Of a stretch of 64,000 bases of DNA, positions 38,736 through 50,095 are shown in pieces. The stretch comes from Hortaea werneckii. Lineage: Eukaryota > Ascomycota > Dothideomycetes > Mycosphaerellales > Teratosphaeriaceae. Both the position numbers and the translations under genes were made by a program. Within the stretch, counting starts at the first letter, position 1, and the number at the start of each line of letters is the position of its first letter. Below the pieces are notes generated by a model. The model was given only the letters and a program-made list of their open reading frames with translations. It searched no databases and was not told the origin of the DNA. The stretch spans positions 868,001-932,000 of the forward strand of contig JBAOKB010000024.1 of NCBI GenBank assembly GCA_037044905.1. Reading direction: 5' to 3'.

Positions 38736-41700
38736 ATGACCAGCGCCGCCTCGCAGCAAGCGCAAGACTCGGTGAACGCCACGACGCCCAACGCTTCGAC
38801 TGCCGCCGCCAACCCCGCAGAGACTGTGCAGGCGCAGCCTCTGTCGTACGCAAAAACGGCTTCCGCAGCTGCTTCAGGCCCGGCAGGGACCTCACAAAAT
38901 GCTAAGTCTGAGTCTCCAGTGAACGGAGCAAACACGATGGCGCAAGGAGGTCCTCAGCCGAACGGGACTACATCACAATCGGATCATGGCCGAAAGCCCT
39001 CGGTGGTTATCAACGCCTCAGGCGCCACTGGCCAGATCCCGAACGGCGGCCCAGTGAACCAGAGTGGCAGGCCGCCCATCAACTTTGGCTCTATGGGCGC
39101 CTCAGGCTCGCCAGTGCCACAGCCTAGTGCACCCGCGCAGCCGCAGGCGTCTTCGCTGCCAGCACCGCAGAACAACCCGCGCGTGATCTCGCCAGCGCAC
39201 TCTCCGTCGCCCATTCCGCAGCCGGCGGCAAGCGGCGGGAGACCACCGTCAGGACAGTTCCAGCAAACGAATGGAATGACGTTCGGCAGCATGGGTGGTG
39301 ACAATGATCCTGTAAGTAAAAGACACGGCTTTGAATTCAACTGCCGATCGGGGCTCGGCTAACTTTGAAATGCAGATGCGTCAGCTCGGCCCGGGAATGG
39401 CACCCATGCATGAGCGTCGCCAGTCCTCGCAATCCATGCACAGCGATATGAGCAATTCAAACCGTCAATTCGCACCGCCCGCCGGTGCGGGTCGTGGTCG
39501 CCCACAGTCGCAGTTTGGCAACATGCCATCACCGGGACCAAACTTCCGACCGACCCCAGCAGCAGGTCGAGGCAACATGCCGCCGCACTTCGCGGCGCCA
39601 CCATCGCCATACGCCGGTAGATCCAGCCCAGCGTTCAGGCCCGCCTCCATGCAGCAGCCGCAGATGAACTACGGCGGCGGATACCCCCCTCATGTACAGC
39701 AACAAATGTATCCGCCGTTCGAACCGCACGGTGGCTACTACCAGCCATACTACGGGTACGGCCAGTATCCAGGGCAAGCGCCTCAGAGTCCAAGACCGCC
39801 CTACCCAAGCCCTTACAATGCGCCTCAAGGCCCCATGCAGGCCCCCTTCCACCCGCAAGATATGTCTCGTAGCGCATCTCAATCATCTCAGCGCCCGCCC
39901 TCAAGTGTGGGCCAGCCGCAGACGCCTTCCATGCCGGCACAGGTTCCCCAAGCTCAGACACCAGGTCAACAGCAGTCACAGGCGGCCGCGCCCTCTTCAA
40001 ACTTTGTCAAGCCGAAGAAGAGCAGCGCAATCAAAATCACTGACGCAGCAGGCAACGCTGTCAACTTCACCAAGCCGTCGCCCTCCCCAGGCCCGCAAAC
40101 CCAGCCTCAAACACCAGTTATCGTCTCTACTCCGAATGCGTCGACACCGCCCCCTCGTGCGCCAAGCGGACACAATGCGCGCAGCGAGAGCCAATCCAAC
40201 GGTCCTTCAGCTGAGGAGAAGAAGGCTGCCTTCCAAGAGCAGATTAAGAAGAACCTCGAGGCACAGAAGAAGGCAGCAGAGGACGAGAAGGCGGCCAAAG
40301 ACAAGCCCGAGGCTGCTGAACAAAGCCAGGTAAAAGAAGCAACTGCTGAAGCCGAGAAGGCTGCCGCGACTGCTGCTGGCGACAAGAAGGGCGAGGAGGC
40401 CGCTGTCGCGGCCGAGAAGGCAATGGAGAAGGATGAATCAAAGAAAGACGAGCAAGAAGAGTCCGAGGAGGATCGGATCGAGCGTGAAATTGCTGAGATG
40501 GAGGCTGCTGAAAAAGAGGAAGAAGAGCGAGAAAAGGCTTACCAAGAGAAGAAACGCAAGGAGAAGGAAGAACAGGCTAAAGTTCAGGCCGAAAAAGACG
40601 CCAAGGGTGACGAGGAGCTGAGACGCCAAGAGCGTGAGGCAGAGGCCAAAGAAGCAGAGCGCGAGCGCGAGCGTGAGGCAGAGAAAGAGAAGCCGCAAGA
40701 GCCGGATGAGGAGAGCAAGTCCATGTTTGCTTCACTCAAGAAGCCGGCTCTTGGTCCTGGCGCCACTGCTGAATCAACCGCCGCCCAAGAAACAGAGTCC
40801 GCCAAGGCTGATGCTGCTGCTGCTATGCCGCCACCACAGCCACCTCAGACTCAGGCGAAGCCCATGGGTGGTGCGCAGAAGCCTAAGCCCGCCCATCTAA
40901 AGCTTGAGACCAACAAGCGCGTGGAGCCAGCCGAGCCGACTCCTGGTATGCAGGCTCTGAAGACCTCGCGATTCCTGGAAGTAAAGGAAGAGCCCAAGTA
41001 CCCGGATGGCTTCAAGTCTCCAAACCCAGCTTTGAACCTAGGCGGTGCTCGCAAGGCTCGCACCTACGACAAGGACTTCCTGCTCCAATTCCAGAGCGTC
41101 TTCAAGGAGAAGCCTTCCGTCGACTGGGACCAGAAGGTCAAGGAGACGCTTGGTCCCGATGAGCCGGCTTCGGCACGCCCACCAGCTTCCGCACGCACCC
41201 CTAGCATGGGCGGCAGGCAGGCTTCTGGTCGCGGTGCTTCTGCCGCTGGCTTTGGCGGTGTCATGGGTCAATTCGGCGGTCCGCCAGGTCGGACGCTGCC
41301 ACCCGGCACTACTTCCCAACAGCGTTTCGAAGCCTCGCAGATGGGCGGTAGTGCTCCTCGTGGCATGGCTATGCCTGGCCAGATGGGCGGCCGGATGCCT
41401 AGCAACCTTGGTATGGGTGCTCAAGGCATGAGCCGCACCAACTCGCTCCAGACGATGGGCGGTATGGGCGGACCTAACTCGCCCAGACAGGCAAGCTCCC
41501 GAGGTGGCAAGGGTGCTAGCAAGCGCGGCATGAGCAAGAAGGAGGAGGCCGACGCGGCTGCGAAGATGCCTTTGACTTACGGGCAGGAGGTCACCCCTCT
41601 GCAAAAGTCTACCACAGGCTGGAAGGCATCCAGTATTAACCAGCCAGCTATGGCAGGACCTGACCCAAGCGGTCTCATGGCCCCTGACATGGTGCAGCGT

Positions 41701-43027
41701 AAGGTCAAGGCCGCTCTCAACAAGATGACTCCAGAGAAATTCGATAGGATTTCAGACCAGATCCTCGAGATTGCAGCACAGTCGAAGCAGGAAACTGATG
41801 GCAGAACGCTTCGGCAGGTCATTCAATTGACCTTCGAAAAGGCCTGTGACGAAGCTCACTGGGCTGGCATGTACGCTCAATTCTGTCACAAGATGTTGAC
41901 CACCATGAGCACAGACATTCGTGACGAGACCATTAAGGACAGGAGTGGCAACCCAGTCGTGGGTGGCGCTCTCTTCCGTAAGTACCTGCTCAACCGCTGT
42001 CAGGAGGAGTTCGAGCGTGGCTGGCAAGCCAACCTTCCTGAGAAGCCTGAGGGTGACACCAAGGAGGCTGCTCTCATGTCAGACGAGTACTACGTTGCTG
42101 CCGCTGCCAAGCGTCGTGGTCTGGGTCTGATCCAGTTCATTGGTCAGCTCTACAAGCTCCGCATGTTGACGATTCGTATCATGCACGAGTGTGTGATGCG
42201 TCTGCTCAACTTTGAGGGTGACCCCGATGAGGCCGCTGTGGAGAATTTGACGACCCTGCTGCGTGCCGTGGGTGGTACCATGGACGAAGATGAGACTGGC
42301 CGAAACATGATGAACGCCTACTTCCAGCGTATCGAGGATGTCATCCTCAAGAGCAATGCTCTTGGAAGCAGACCGAAGTTCATGATCATGGATTTGATGG
42401 ATCTGCGGAGGACTGGCTGGAGAAGCAAGGATGATGCCAAGGGACCCAAGACGCTCGATCAAATCCACGCCGAAGCTGCTGCTGCGCAGGCCAAGGCTGA
42501 GGCCGAGCGCGCGAAGCAGAACACGCGTGGTCCTGGTGGTCGCCCACCAGCCGGTCGCGGTGACGCTCGTCAATTCTCTGGCGGTGTGCCACCACCAGTC
42601 GATTATAACAGAACCACTGTTGGCATCGACGACCTCCGGAGACTGCAGAATCGTGGTGCGTCTGGTCGTGCCACAGGTGGTGGCCTCGGCCCTGGCGGCA
42701 ACCTTGGCCCAAGCTCTTCTCTGGGCTCTGGCCGCACTGGCAGCAGGCGCGGAAACCTTGGCCCACCCGGCTCTGGCAACACCACCCGTACCAGCACGCC
42801 GCCGGCTGAGAAGGAGAAGAAGGAAGAGCCTACGCAGCAGAATGCGTTTAGGTAGGCAAACATGCTGGCTTATTGTTTCTAGAAGATGGCTAACATGTCA
42901 TAGCGCCCTTGCTGGCCTCGATGGATCGGGTGAAAACGCCGAAGATGCGCAATCCGAAGCACACTCGCCTCCCAACGCTCGCAACCGGTCACGATCGCCA
43001 AACCCGGCAGCGGAGAAGGCCGAGTGA
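38736..43027 (+). CDS. TIF4631: Translation initiation factor eIF4G
   Basis: Cytoplasmic scaffold of the cap-binding complex eIF4F, binding eIF4E, eIF4A and poly(A)-binding protein. 1,391 residues in three exons; introns at 39312-39375 and 42852-42903. The first 430 residues are Gln, Pro, Gly and Ser-rich. A long charged stretch at about residues 480-660 is Glu, Lys, Arg and Ala-rich and should form an extended helix. The eIF4E-binding motif YDKDFLL (Y-x4-L-hydrophobic) is at about residue 756. The MIF4G domain, which binds eIF4A, spans about 960-1205 (MVQRKVKAALNKMTPEKFDRI to FMIMDLMDLRRTGW). An RG/GG-rich tail follows. As in yeast there is one HEAT domain and no MA3. The frame is intact throughout. 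Confidence 0.95.
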
Positions 43028-44150
43028 AGCTGATAGATTCGCGTCATGATACCCCTGTTTCAATAGATGTATTACTTCGGCGGATAGGACCTACTAATAT
43101 TCACCTGCATTGGGTCAAGAAAGAAGAGCGAGTCACAACAAGGATAGAGCTACCGCGCATTCAGTTGCATGCCGTTTCCCCTTTTTTTACAAGACGGTCT
43201 TCGCGCCGTCTTTGTGGTCAAACAAAAAGCCAGTCTGCTACGCACAAGGGTTTTTGTTTTCTCTGGGGTCGACGCATCACACGGCCAACGGCGTTCTATA
43301 TCCGGTTCTAGAAATGTCTTAATGCTTCACGTTCGGGCGGTGGGGAGTGGGGGGATGATGGCAGCGTGCTCGTGGGACCTTTTGCTTCCCTTCTTCGATC
43401 TTCACCTTCGTGGAACGAGTTTGGCGGGGATTGTCGAGAGCTGAGACACTGGTGGGAATGTCAAGAGTACGTGATGAGGAAGAGAGGGACGGAATGATGA
43501 CTCTGGGCTGGAAGTATCTTGTCCGGGATGGTCTTCGTCCAACTTTGGTCCCACGATGACTACTGCCAGACATGGCAGAGGAGATGAAAGAGTTGCTGTT
43601 CATCGAGCACTTTCAACATGTAAGTGTAAATACTTTGGCGAAAAATTGAGAACGGTTTCCAAAAAGATAAAACCCTCCATTCCACCGTGACGTGTTCCAT
43701 GTCTCCCACGAGAGTGCGCCCAACAATCCATGAGCCTTTGGATACCGACTCGGGTATCATAAGAAGTATGTTTGAAATCTTTCGGCGTCTGCTTTGTGGC
43801 GTGTAGATAGATGGACGTGTTTTTCCCAAGCACAGAGGCCAAGCACCGAAAAAATCACCTGTCGTACATCGTACACTGCAATGGTGAAGAAATCGAGCGT
43901 CACGGAACGCCGCTCTACGTCTCTGTTTTTGAATGTCTGAGAAGCGGAAGAGCCGGCTCTGTCATCAAGGGTGTCCGGTAGTGGAAGGTATCTGTAATTT
44001 ACATCTAATATAAGGTCTAGGGAATCTCTAAAGGAACATAGAGCTAAAGAGCAGAGAGAGAAGCCGCTTGTCATACCACAAAGCTCGCCAGCCAGGGGAA
44101 AGAAAAAAACCAAATCGTCCAAACGCCACGCAGATCTGAACGCTTCAACA
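43028..44150. other. Spacer between convergent eIF4G and F-box-like gene
   Basis: 1.1 kb between two stop codons with only short overlapping frames, no domain and no repeat. I see nothing in it beyond probable 3' UTRs. Confidence 0.5.
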
Positions 44151-45311
44151 TCATGCCGCCGCCCCAATCAACATCTGCTCCTGCAAGAAGTCTCGGAACC
44201 CCGTCTCCACGCTGGCCGAGAACCGGATATACTCCGCCATAGCCATGCTATTAGTCGCAGGCGGACAATGCTCCACGACAGCGTGCACGTCCAGCTCCTG
44301 CAGATTCTGTATCTCGAGCAGATACTGCATCCACTCCATGCCGCCTAGCGACCGCAGCAGCCGGAAATCCTGCGCCGTGTACTGCGCGATCCGATCCCAC
44401 CCGTTCTCCCCCGGCCGGCCGGCCACGATGCCCAGCTCCAGCTTCTTCAGCGCGATGCCCGACTGGCTGCTGGTCAGGTAGCGCAGCGCGCTCGTCCACT
44501 CGCACCGATCAAACTCCTTCTCGAACGCCAGCGCGCGCTTCACGAACCGCACGCTCTTGATGCAGCTCCGCGCGAAGGCCGTCAGGTCCGACAGGAAAGG
44601 GACGATGGCTTCTACGTGCGTGTCGAAGTCGAACGTGTACGCGCTGTACAGCAGCTCCGCCGCTTCGAAGTGGATCTGCTTGTTCGTGCGCAGGATCGCG
44701 AGCTGGTCTTCGATCCGCGGATTGTTGACGCAGTGGTACGTCGTGCTCTTGCAGGCGGACCGGAACCGGTCGCATCGCACGCTGTATTTGCTGCGGATCG
44801 GGAGGGGGCGGATCTCTGGGTACCGCTTGCGGTAGCGGTCGGGGTCGAGCGTGCGGATGAGGAGGGTGGGTTGCTGGAGGTTCGCAGTGCAGGGGCGGTC
44901 TGTGCCGTGTTGTTTTTTGTCGTAGTCGAAGTAGTCGTGCGTGGAGGAGTGGACTTTCTCGTACGAGGGCAGGAGGTCGGTGGATCGGCGCGGTAGGACG
45001 AGGAGCGAGTAGATGTATAGTCTGATCTCGGTGGGGAGGCGCAGGAACGGGCTCTCGCGCGGGCTGCGTCTGCGCTCAGGCGAGACGGGTGGTGAGGGAG
45101 ACGGCATTCGTGGTAGTTCGTTCAGACACAGGAATTTCGGTGGCTCTGCTGTAGGCTGCTGGTGTTGGAGATTCAGATTCGCAGGGTGTGTATTGTAAGG
45201 AGTGTTGTAGAGCGGTCTCATAGGGTCAAAGGATGTATATGTCGAGCCATCAGCTCGCTGCTGGTCGTTCCATTGAAAGGCCGCGGCATTGGGATGCAGG
45301 CCGGCCGCCAT
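44151..45311 (-). CDS. F-box-like / fungal DUF7730-type protein
   Basis: 386-residue intact single frame of a large fungal family with unknown role. The N-terminal 90 residues are disordered and Pro/Ser-rich. The F-box-like motif SPFLRLPTEIRLYIYSLLVLP lies near residues 86-106. A helical region follows with the family's hallmark LAILRTNKQIHFEAAELLYSAYTFDF near residue 210, then ALKKLELGI. Codon use is strongly C/G-biased, which creates long antisense frames. The F-box part could bind Skp1, but that is inferred from family resemblance. It is convergent with eIF4G. Confidence 0.75.
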   Translation of the reverse strand: MAAGLHPNAAAFQWNDQQRADGSTYTSFDPMRPLYNTPYNTHPANLNLQHQQPTAEPPKFLCLNELPRMPSPSPPVSPERRRSPRESPFLRLPTEIRLYIYSLLVLPRRSTDLLPSYEKVHSSTHDYFDYDKKQHGTDRPCTANLQQPTLLIRTLDPDRYRKRYPEIRPLPIRSKYSVRCDRFRSACKSTTYHCVNNPRIEDQLAILRTNKQIHFEAAELLYSAYTFDFDTHVEAIVPFLSDLTAFARSCIKSVRFVKRALAFEKEFDRCEWTSALRYLTSSQSGIALKKLELGIVAGRPGENGWDRIAQYTAQDFRLLRSLGGMEWMQYLLEIQNLQELDVHAVVEHCPPATNSMAMAEYIRFSASVETGFRDFLQEQMLIGAAA

Positions 45312-46368
45312 CTCTTACTTTTGCTTTTTCCTGCCTCACGAAAACGCAAGGGAACCAAACGTGCAATTCTTCGACAGATCTTTCGTCAGATCGTCGACAG
45401 GGTTGAACCTTCTTTGCGATCAACGTATTCTGCCGGGCTTCAGTCCGGTTGGCGCGGCACAATCAGCAGATGAAAAAGACGTCGTGGTGGTTGAGCTGCG
45501 GGATGCAACCTTGATGGCTACCTGGGTGTGTATCTATCTTTCTTGCCAAACAAGCAGGATCACGCGCTCACAGGGGGTATGTGTGGGTATGTGCAAAGGG
45601 AAGTCGTAGTTGAGTCACCTCGCGACATATTGAGAGACGTTGAGCGCGGCTGCTGGTCGGAGCACGGCCATGTCGCGTCGCACGCGCGCCCCAGCGCTCT
45701 TCACCGCGCCTGCAGGTGAAAATAAAAAAAAAATCATTTTGGCTGATCGAATGACGCCCCGAGATAAGCTTACTTATCAGCAAGGATGACATAATTCCGT
45801 GTTGATCATTGCAACATTGAAATTCTCATATGCCTGCGATACGTAGCATCACATTCACGAAGGCCTTTCGACCCGAGAGGTAGGAGTGCCTCCGCTTAGG
45901 AGTCGAGTCGTACTGGCGCATTCCGCCGGCTTATCAACGTGATGGCATGATTTCGGCGACAAAGGAAGTAGGAGCTTTGCCAAGCTTCTCCAAGACCTTA
46001 TCCTGGCGGTCTGTGGCCATGTCTGCATAAGCGACAGTCGATCGCAAAGCCTTGGTGATGCATGAGCATACCACAATGTTGTCAACTCTCCAGAACATCC
46101 AGGACGTTATAGCGTCTGTGATAAGAGTCAACATATCCAAGAACGATATACAGGCGTGTGGATACGTGATGGACGGATCTGTTGTTGACTTGATTCATCA
46201 TTTTTGAAATCTATACAACAGCGGCGTGAAACGTGTGAACTTTCGCCCAGGCTTGCTAAGCACCCCAACTCTTCCATTTCGGTCTTTTCATTCCAACCGT
46301 GTCTTGTACGAACGGCGGGTTCAATCGTCTCTCGTTAAGCAGAAGCACTATAGCCGTGCCTTTCCGAT
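45312..46368. other. 1.06 kb spacer upstream of the F-box-like gene
   Basis: It should hold the promoter of the F-box-like gene (minus strand) and the 3' end of the aldo-keto reductase gene. An A10 run lies near 45726-45735. A 68-residue minus-strand frame at 45934-46140 has no recognisable family. Nothing else seen. Confidence 0.45.
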
Positions 46369-47414
46369 TCAGGACGAGGCAGCAGCAGCAGCGGTACCGG
46401 CCTCCTCTGGCCAGACGTCTGAGAGGAAGAAGTCAGCATTGTCTTGTGTAATGTCTGTGAAACCCAATACGACTTACCATAGCCGAAGGTGTCCTTCATG
46501 TTCACAAAGCGGGTGTGTCTGCCCTTGGCCACTTCGTTGACGGCGTTGAAGTCCTCGTCGGTGAGCTGAGGAATCTTGAAGTTGCTCTCGATACGAGAGG
46601 GCGTCGAGCTCTTCGGGAGCACAACGTAGCCTCTCCGCAGACCCCATGCGATGAGGACCTGAGCGAGCGAGTTGCCACCCTTCTCGGCAATGGCGTTGAG
46701 GGTCGGGTTGGTGTTGACCTTCTCACCAGTGGTAGGCACCTGGTTCTGCGAGCCGAGCGGGGAGTAGGCAGCCGGCATGATGCCGTTGTCGAAGCAGAAC
46801 TTGACAAGTTCGTCGTTGGGCAGGAATGGGTGGATCTCGACCTGGTTGACCGCCGGCTTGACGTTGCACCAGCTGAGCATGTCCTTCATCTGGGGAATAG
46901 TCCAGTTGGAAACACCAATAGCCTTGACCTTGCCCTCCTTGTACAGCTCCTCCATCGCGCCCCAGGTTGGCTTGTGGTTCTTGGTAAGCTCGTCCTTGAT
47001 GACATACTGACCCTTCTCGTTCAGCTTGGGCATGTTCTTGTCATCTTTCTCGGAAGCGATCGGCCAGTGCACGAGGAACAGGTCGATGTAGTCCAGGCCA
47101 AAGTTCTCCAGCGAGTTGTTCAGAGACCACTTGACCTCCTCCGGCTCGTGCAGGTGGTTCCAGACCTTTGTGCAGATGAAGATGTCCTCACGCTTGACGC
47201 TCGGGTTCTCCTTGAGGAAGTCGCGGACGGCCTCGCCAACCTCGCCCTCGTTCTGGTAGAACCATGCGCAGTCGAGGTGCCTGTAGCCGGTCTTGAGGGC
47301 AACCTGGACGGCCTTGTATGACTCGCCCTTTGCGCCCTCACTGGCGAAGGTGCCAAATCCCACGGCGGGGATCTCGACACCGTTGTTCAGCTTGTAGGTG
47401 GTTCCGGTCGACAT
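46369..47414 (-). CDS. Aldo-keto reductase, glycerol dehydrogenase (Gcy1/GldB)-like
   Basis: NADPH-dependent reductase of aldehydes and ketones; closest in feel to fungal glycerol dehydrogenases of the Gcy1/GldB group. 328 residues with one intron at 46419-46477, which restores the C-terminal GYDVWPEEAG. Catalytic tetrad residues are visible in LDCAWFYQNE (Asp, Tyr), FICTKVWN (Lys) and LFLVHWPI (His). The NADP-binding region near the C-terminus has VVLPKSSTPSRIESN. Start chosen at MSTGTTYKL (47414), in preference to an ATG 16 codons upstream that lacks family similarity. Divergent from the HAD hydrolase gene, with stress-type elements between them. The substrate is inferred. Confidence 0.88.
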
Positions 47415-47821
47415 TGTGGTACGGTGGTATAGACAGCTATGAGATGTGTTGATACAGGGCATAGATACAGATAGGTGACAGACGTCGACGACAGCAAAGC
47501 GTCAATAAAAGTGGTACCCACTCAATTTGTTGTTAGGCAACTTGGGTCAGGATGACACCTGTTGCATCAGGGTTTGTGCATCCTCTCTCTCTCTCTCTCC
47601 AGGCAGTTCTGCGCGTTTCGCGCCTACCACAGGGCACGTCATCTCCCTTACCATTGGGCGTATTCCGACGTTGACCGTGGACGGCGGCTTAGCCAGACTC
47701 CTGTGTTGTCATAAGTGGAGAGCTCTAGAAGGCAAAGGCGAAAAACTCTTTCTCTGGCGTCGTATCAGGACTCGGTGCCATTCGACAGGAGCGGTGGTAG
47801 CCGCTGCAATGTAGGTACCCG

Positions 47822-47910
47822 CGACGTCATGCTGAATCTTGCCCCTCGACGCGACAAAAAGTTAGATCCACCATGGAAGCAATTTGGAGGGGCGCGAGGG
47901 GCTCGAGGGG
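47822..47910. promoter_or_regulatory. STRE and CRE-like stress element cluster
   Basis: Four AGGGG cores: three direct ones at 47888-47892, 47897-47901 and 47906-47910 at 9 bp spacing, and one reverse at 47842-47846. CGACGTCA at 47822-47829 matches seven of eight CRE bases on the reverse strand. They lie about 410-500 bp upstream of the aldo-keto reductase start. AGGGG is the Msn2/Seb1-type site and CRE the Atf1/Sko1-type site; glycerol-pathway reductases are typical targets. Function is inferred. Confidence 0.45.
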
Positions 47911-48341
47911 CAAGCCCGCCGGGCGCTTCTCGGCTGGCTGCGTCAGGGTTTTCCTCGCAGCCCTACGGGCCATGCTCGAGCCATGATGAGCCATGACAAG
48001 TCGCCAGCCTGCGACAGGCCGAGCCCACCTCGCCCCAATTCGCCCGCCAACGCTGGAGTCTCTTTGCCACCGTCTACATCTGACTGGGTCTTGATTGGGT
48101 GTGGCGAGCCTCGTGGGATCGGCCGTCGGTCGGCGTCCCCACGTCGCGTCCCACGCTCGGACGCTGCCTCTGCCTACCCAGGCCTTCTATTCTCGTGAAG
48201 CATATACGCCATGGTTACAATGAGGCAAGCGCCGAAGCAGTTGGGCGGGTCTGTTTACCTGCCGCGGGTGATGGGGGCCTTCGCTCGGCGCTGCTCTGCA
48301 AATGAGTTTTCCTCAGCAAAAAGGCAGGTGCTGGGGGCAGG

Positions 48342-48352
48342 CCAATATATAC
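48342..48352 (+). promoter_or_regulatory. CCAAT/TATA-like core promoter of the HAD gene
   Basis: CCAAT at 48342-48346 overlaps TATATAC at 48346-48352. A pyrimidine-rich stretch follows up to the ATG at 48578. The rest of the 1.16 kb divergent spacer shows only a (CT)8 run at 47583-47599 and the stress elements listed separately. Confidence 0.4.
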
Positions 48353-48577
48353 AGATGTGCTGATCCCCCCCCGATTATCGAGAGCTTATCCACTTCCTCA
48401 CCTTATCCGGCACCTCCCTTCCTTGTCACGCTGACCTCACACCGAATTCTATCTTCTGAGCTCTGCAAAAGTCTGTTCTTAACTCTCACATCCTTCTGAA
48501 ACCCCCACCATCCTCCTCCCGCGAAAAAATTTCCAGCCAGCTTTCCACAAGATAGAACACCAGTATCATCAGTCAAA

Positions 48578-50095
48578 ATGCCAGGCTACGACGATCAGGA
48601 CTTTGGCGGTGAGCCTCTGCAGCAGGTCAAGTCCAAGGACTTGAGCCGTGTGAAGAGCACCGAGCAGGGCGTTGGCGGTGCTCGCCGTGGTTCCAGCTAT
48701 GGCACTTCCATCAGCATCCCGGATGAGCAGAGAGGCTCGATTGAGATTCCAGCATCGAGGTCTAGCATTGCTGATGCATCGCCATTCATGCACCAGCTCT
48801 CGCTGTCTCCTTCTCAGAAGGACCGTAGGGGCTCCCGCAACTCTTTTGGTGCCGCTCTTCCAATTCCGAAGTCCAGGAGGCAATCACGTCTGTCCTCTAT
48901 AGCATATGGCGGCGGTGACGAGCCCAAGAGGCCTGGTATGCCACCAATCCAGCCGACCCGCGACATCTTGGCTTCTCAGGTGCAGGACGTCCAGTCGGAT
49001 GTTGTCAAGAAGGCCAAGAACATGGCTTTCGTCTTCGACATTGACGGTGTGCTTGTGCACGGTGACCGTCTCATTCCCGAGGGTCAGCGTGCCCTGGAGA
49101 TTCTCAACGGTGACAACGAGCTCGGCATCAAGATCCCACACATCTTCTTGACGAACGGCTCTGGCAAGCCTGAGCAGGCACGTTGCGAACAACTCTCGAA
49201 GATCCTGCACAACCCAGTCAGCACCGATCAGTTCATTCAGTCTCACACGCCCATGAGTGCCCTCGCTGAGTACTACAACACCGTCCTCGTTGTTGGCGGC
49301 GTGGAGAAGAAGTGCCGAGAGGTCGCAGAGCTCTATGGCTTCAAGGACGTTGTCGTGCCCGATGACATTGTGGCTTGGGACCCAACCATCGCCCCATACA
49401 AGACCCTCACTGAGCAGGAGCGTAAGGAGGCTCGCCCGCGTGATTTCTCCAAGACCAACATTGAGGCCATCATGGTCTACTCCGACTCGCGTGATTACGC
49501 TACCGACATGCAGATCATTGTTGACCTGCTGAGGTCTGAGAACGGTCGCCTGCACACCATGGCCAAGGACCCAATCTCCCAGAGAATCCCGATCTACTTC
49601 TCGCAGGGTGACCTGATCAACCCCACCGAGCACCCATTCCCCCGTATGTCCCAGGGTACCTTCCGTATCGGTCTTGAGGCCATGTACAAGGCAATGACTG
49701 GCGAGGACCTTGAGCGTGTTGTCTACGGCAAGCCTGAGGGCGCCACTTACAAGTACGCCGACGAGATCCTCATGCAGTGGATGGACATCATCCACAACGA
49801 GGAGAGGCTGCCGGAGAACGTTTACATGATCGGCGACAACCCGGCGTCTGACATTATCGGCGGCAACAACTACGGCTGGAACACCTGCTTGGTCCGAACT
49901 GGTGTCTTCCAGGGTGGTGAGAACGACGAGCTGAACCCCGCCAACTTCGGTGTCTTCAAGAACGTGATGGAGGCTATCACGACGGCAATGAAGAAAGAGC
50001 TTGGCGAGGACTTCAAGTTTGAGTGGAAGGACGAGCGCGTTAACCCGCTGCTGCAGTCGAACGGCGCAGGCTCTGAGGCCGTCGCTGTCGAGTAA
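48578..50095 (+). CDS. CECR5-type HAD-superfamily hydrolase (yeast YKR070W-like)
   Basis: 505-residue HAD class IIA phosphatase-like protein in one intact frame. The N-terminal 145 residues are disordered, with RRGS and RRQS sites that resemble basophilic kinase targets. The HAD fold begins at about 150 with FVFDIDGVLVHGD (nucleophile Asp and the DxD signature), then HIFLTNGSG (motif II), and ends with MIGDNPASDIIGGNNYGW (motif IV). Yeast and human relatives are mitochondrial or peripheral, with uncertain substrates. Codon use is strongly biased to C-ending codons, suggesting high expression. Divergent from the aldo-keto reductase gene. Confidence 0.9.
   Translation: MPGYDDQDFGGEPLQQVKSKDLSRVKSTEQGVGGARRGSSYGTSISIPDEQRGSIEIPASRSSIADASPFMHQLSLSPSQKDRRGSRNSFGAALPIPKSRRQSRLSSIAYGGGDEPKRPGMPPIQPTRDILASQVQDVQSDVVKKAKNMAFVFDIDGVLVHGDRLIPEGQRALEILNGDNELGIKIPHIFLTNGSGKPEQARCEQLSKILHNPVSTDQFIQSHTPMSALAEYYNTVLVVGGVEKKCREVAELYGFKDVVVPDDIVAWDPTIAPYKTLTEQERKEARPRDFSKTNIEAIMVYSDSRDYATDMQIIVDLLRSENGRLHTMAKDPISQRIPIYFSQGDLINPTEHPFPRMSQGTFRIGLEAMYKAMTGEDLERVVYGKPEGATYKYADEILMQWMDIIHNEERLPENVYMIGDNPASDIIGGNNYGWNTCLVRTGVFQGGENDELNPANFGVFKNVMEAITTAMKKELGEDFKFEWKDERVNPLLQSNGAGSEAVAVE

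Noticed and set aside
45934..46140. 68-residue minus-strand frame
   Set aside because: It has an ordinary amino-acid make-up but no recognised family, no supporting context and chance-level length.
46515..47321. 268-residue plus-strand frame
   Set aside because: Exact antisense of the aldo-keto reductase gene; long only because of C-ending codon bias.
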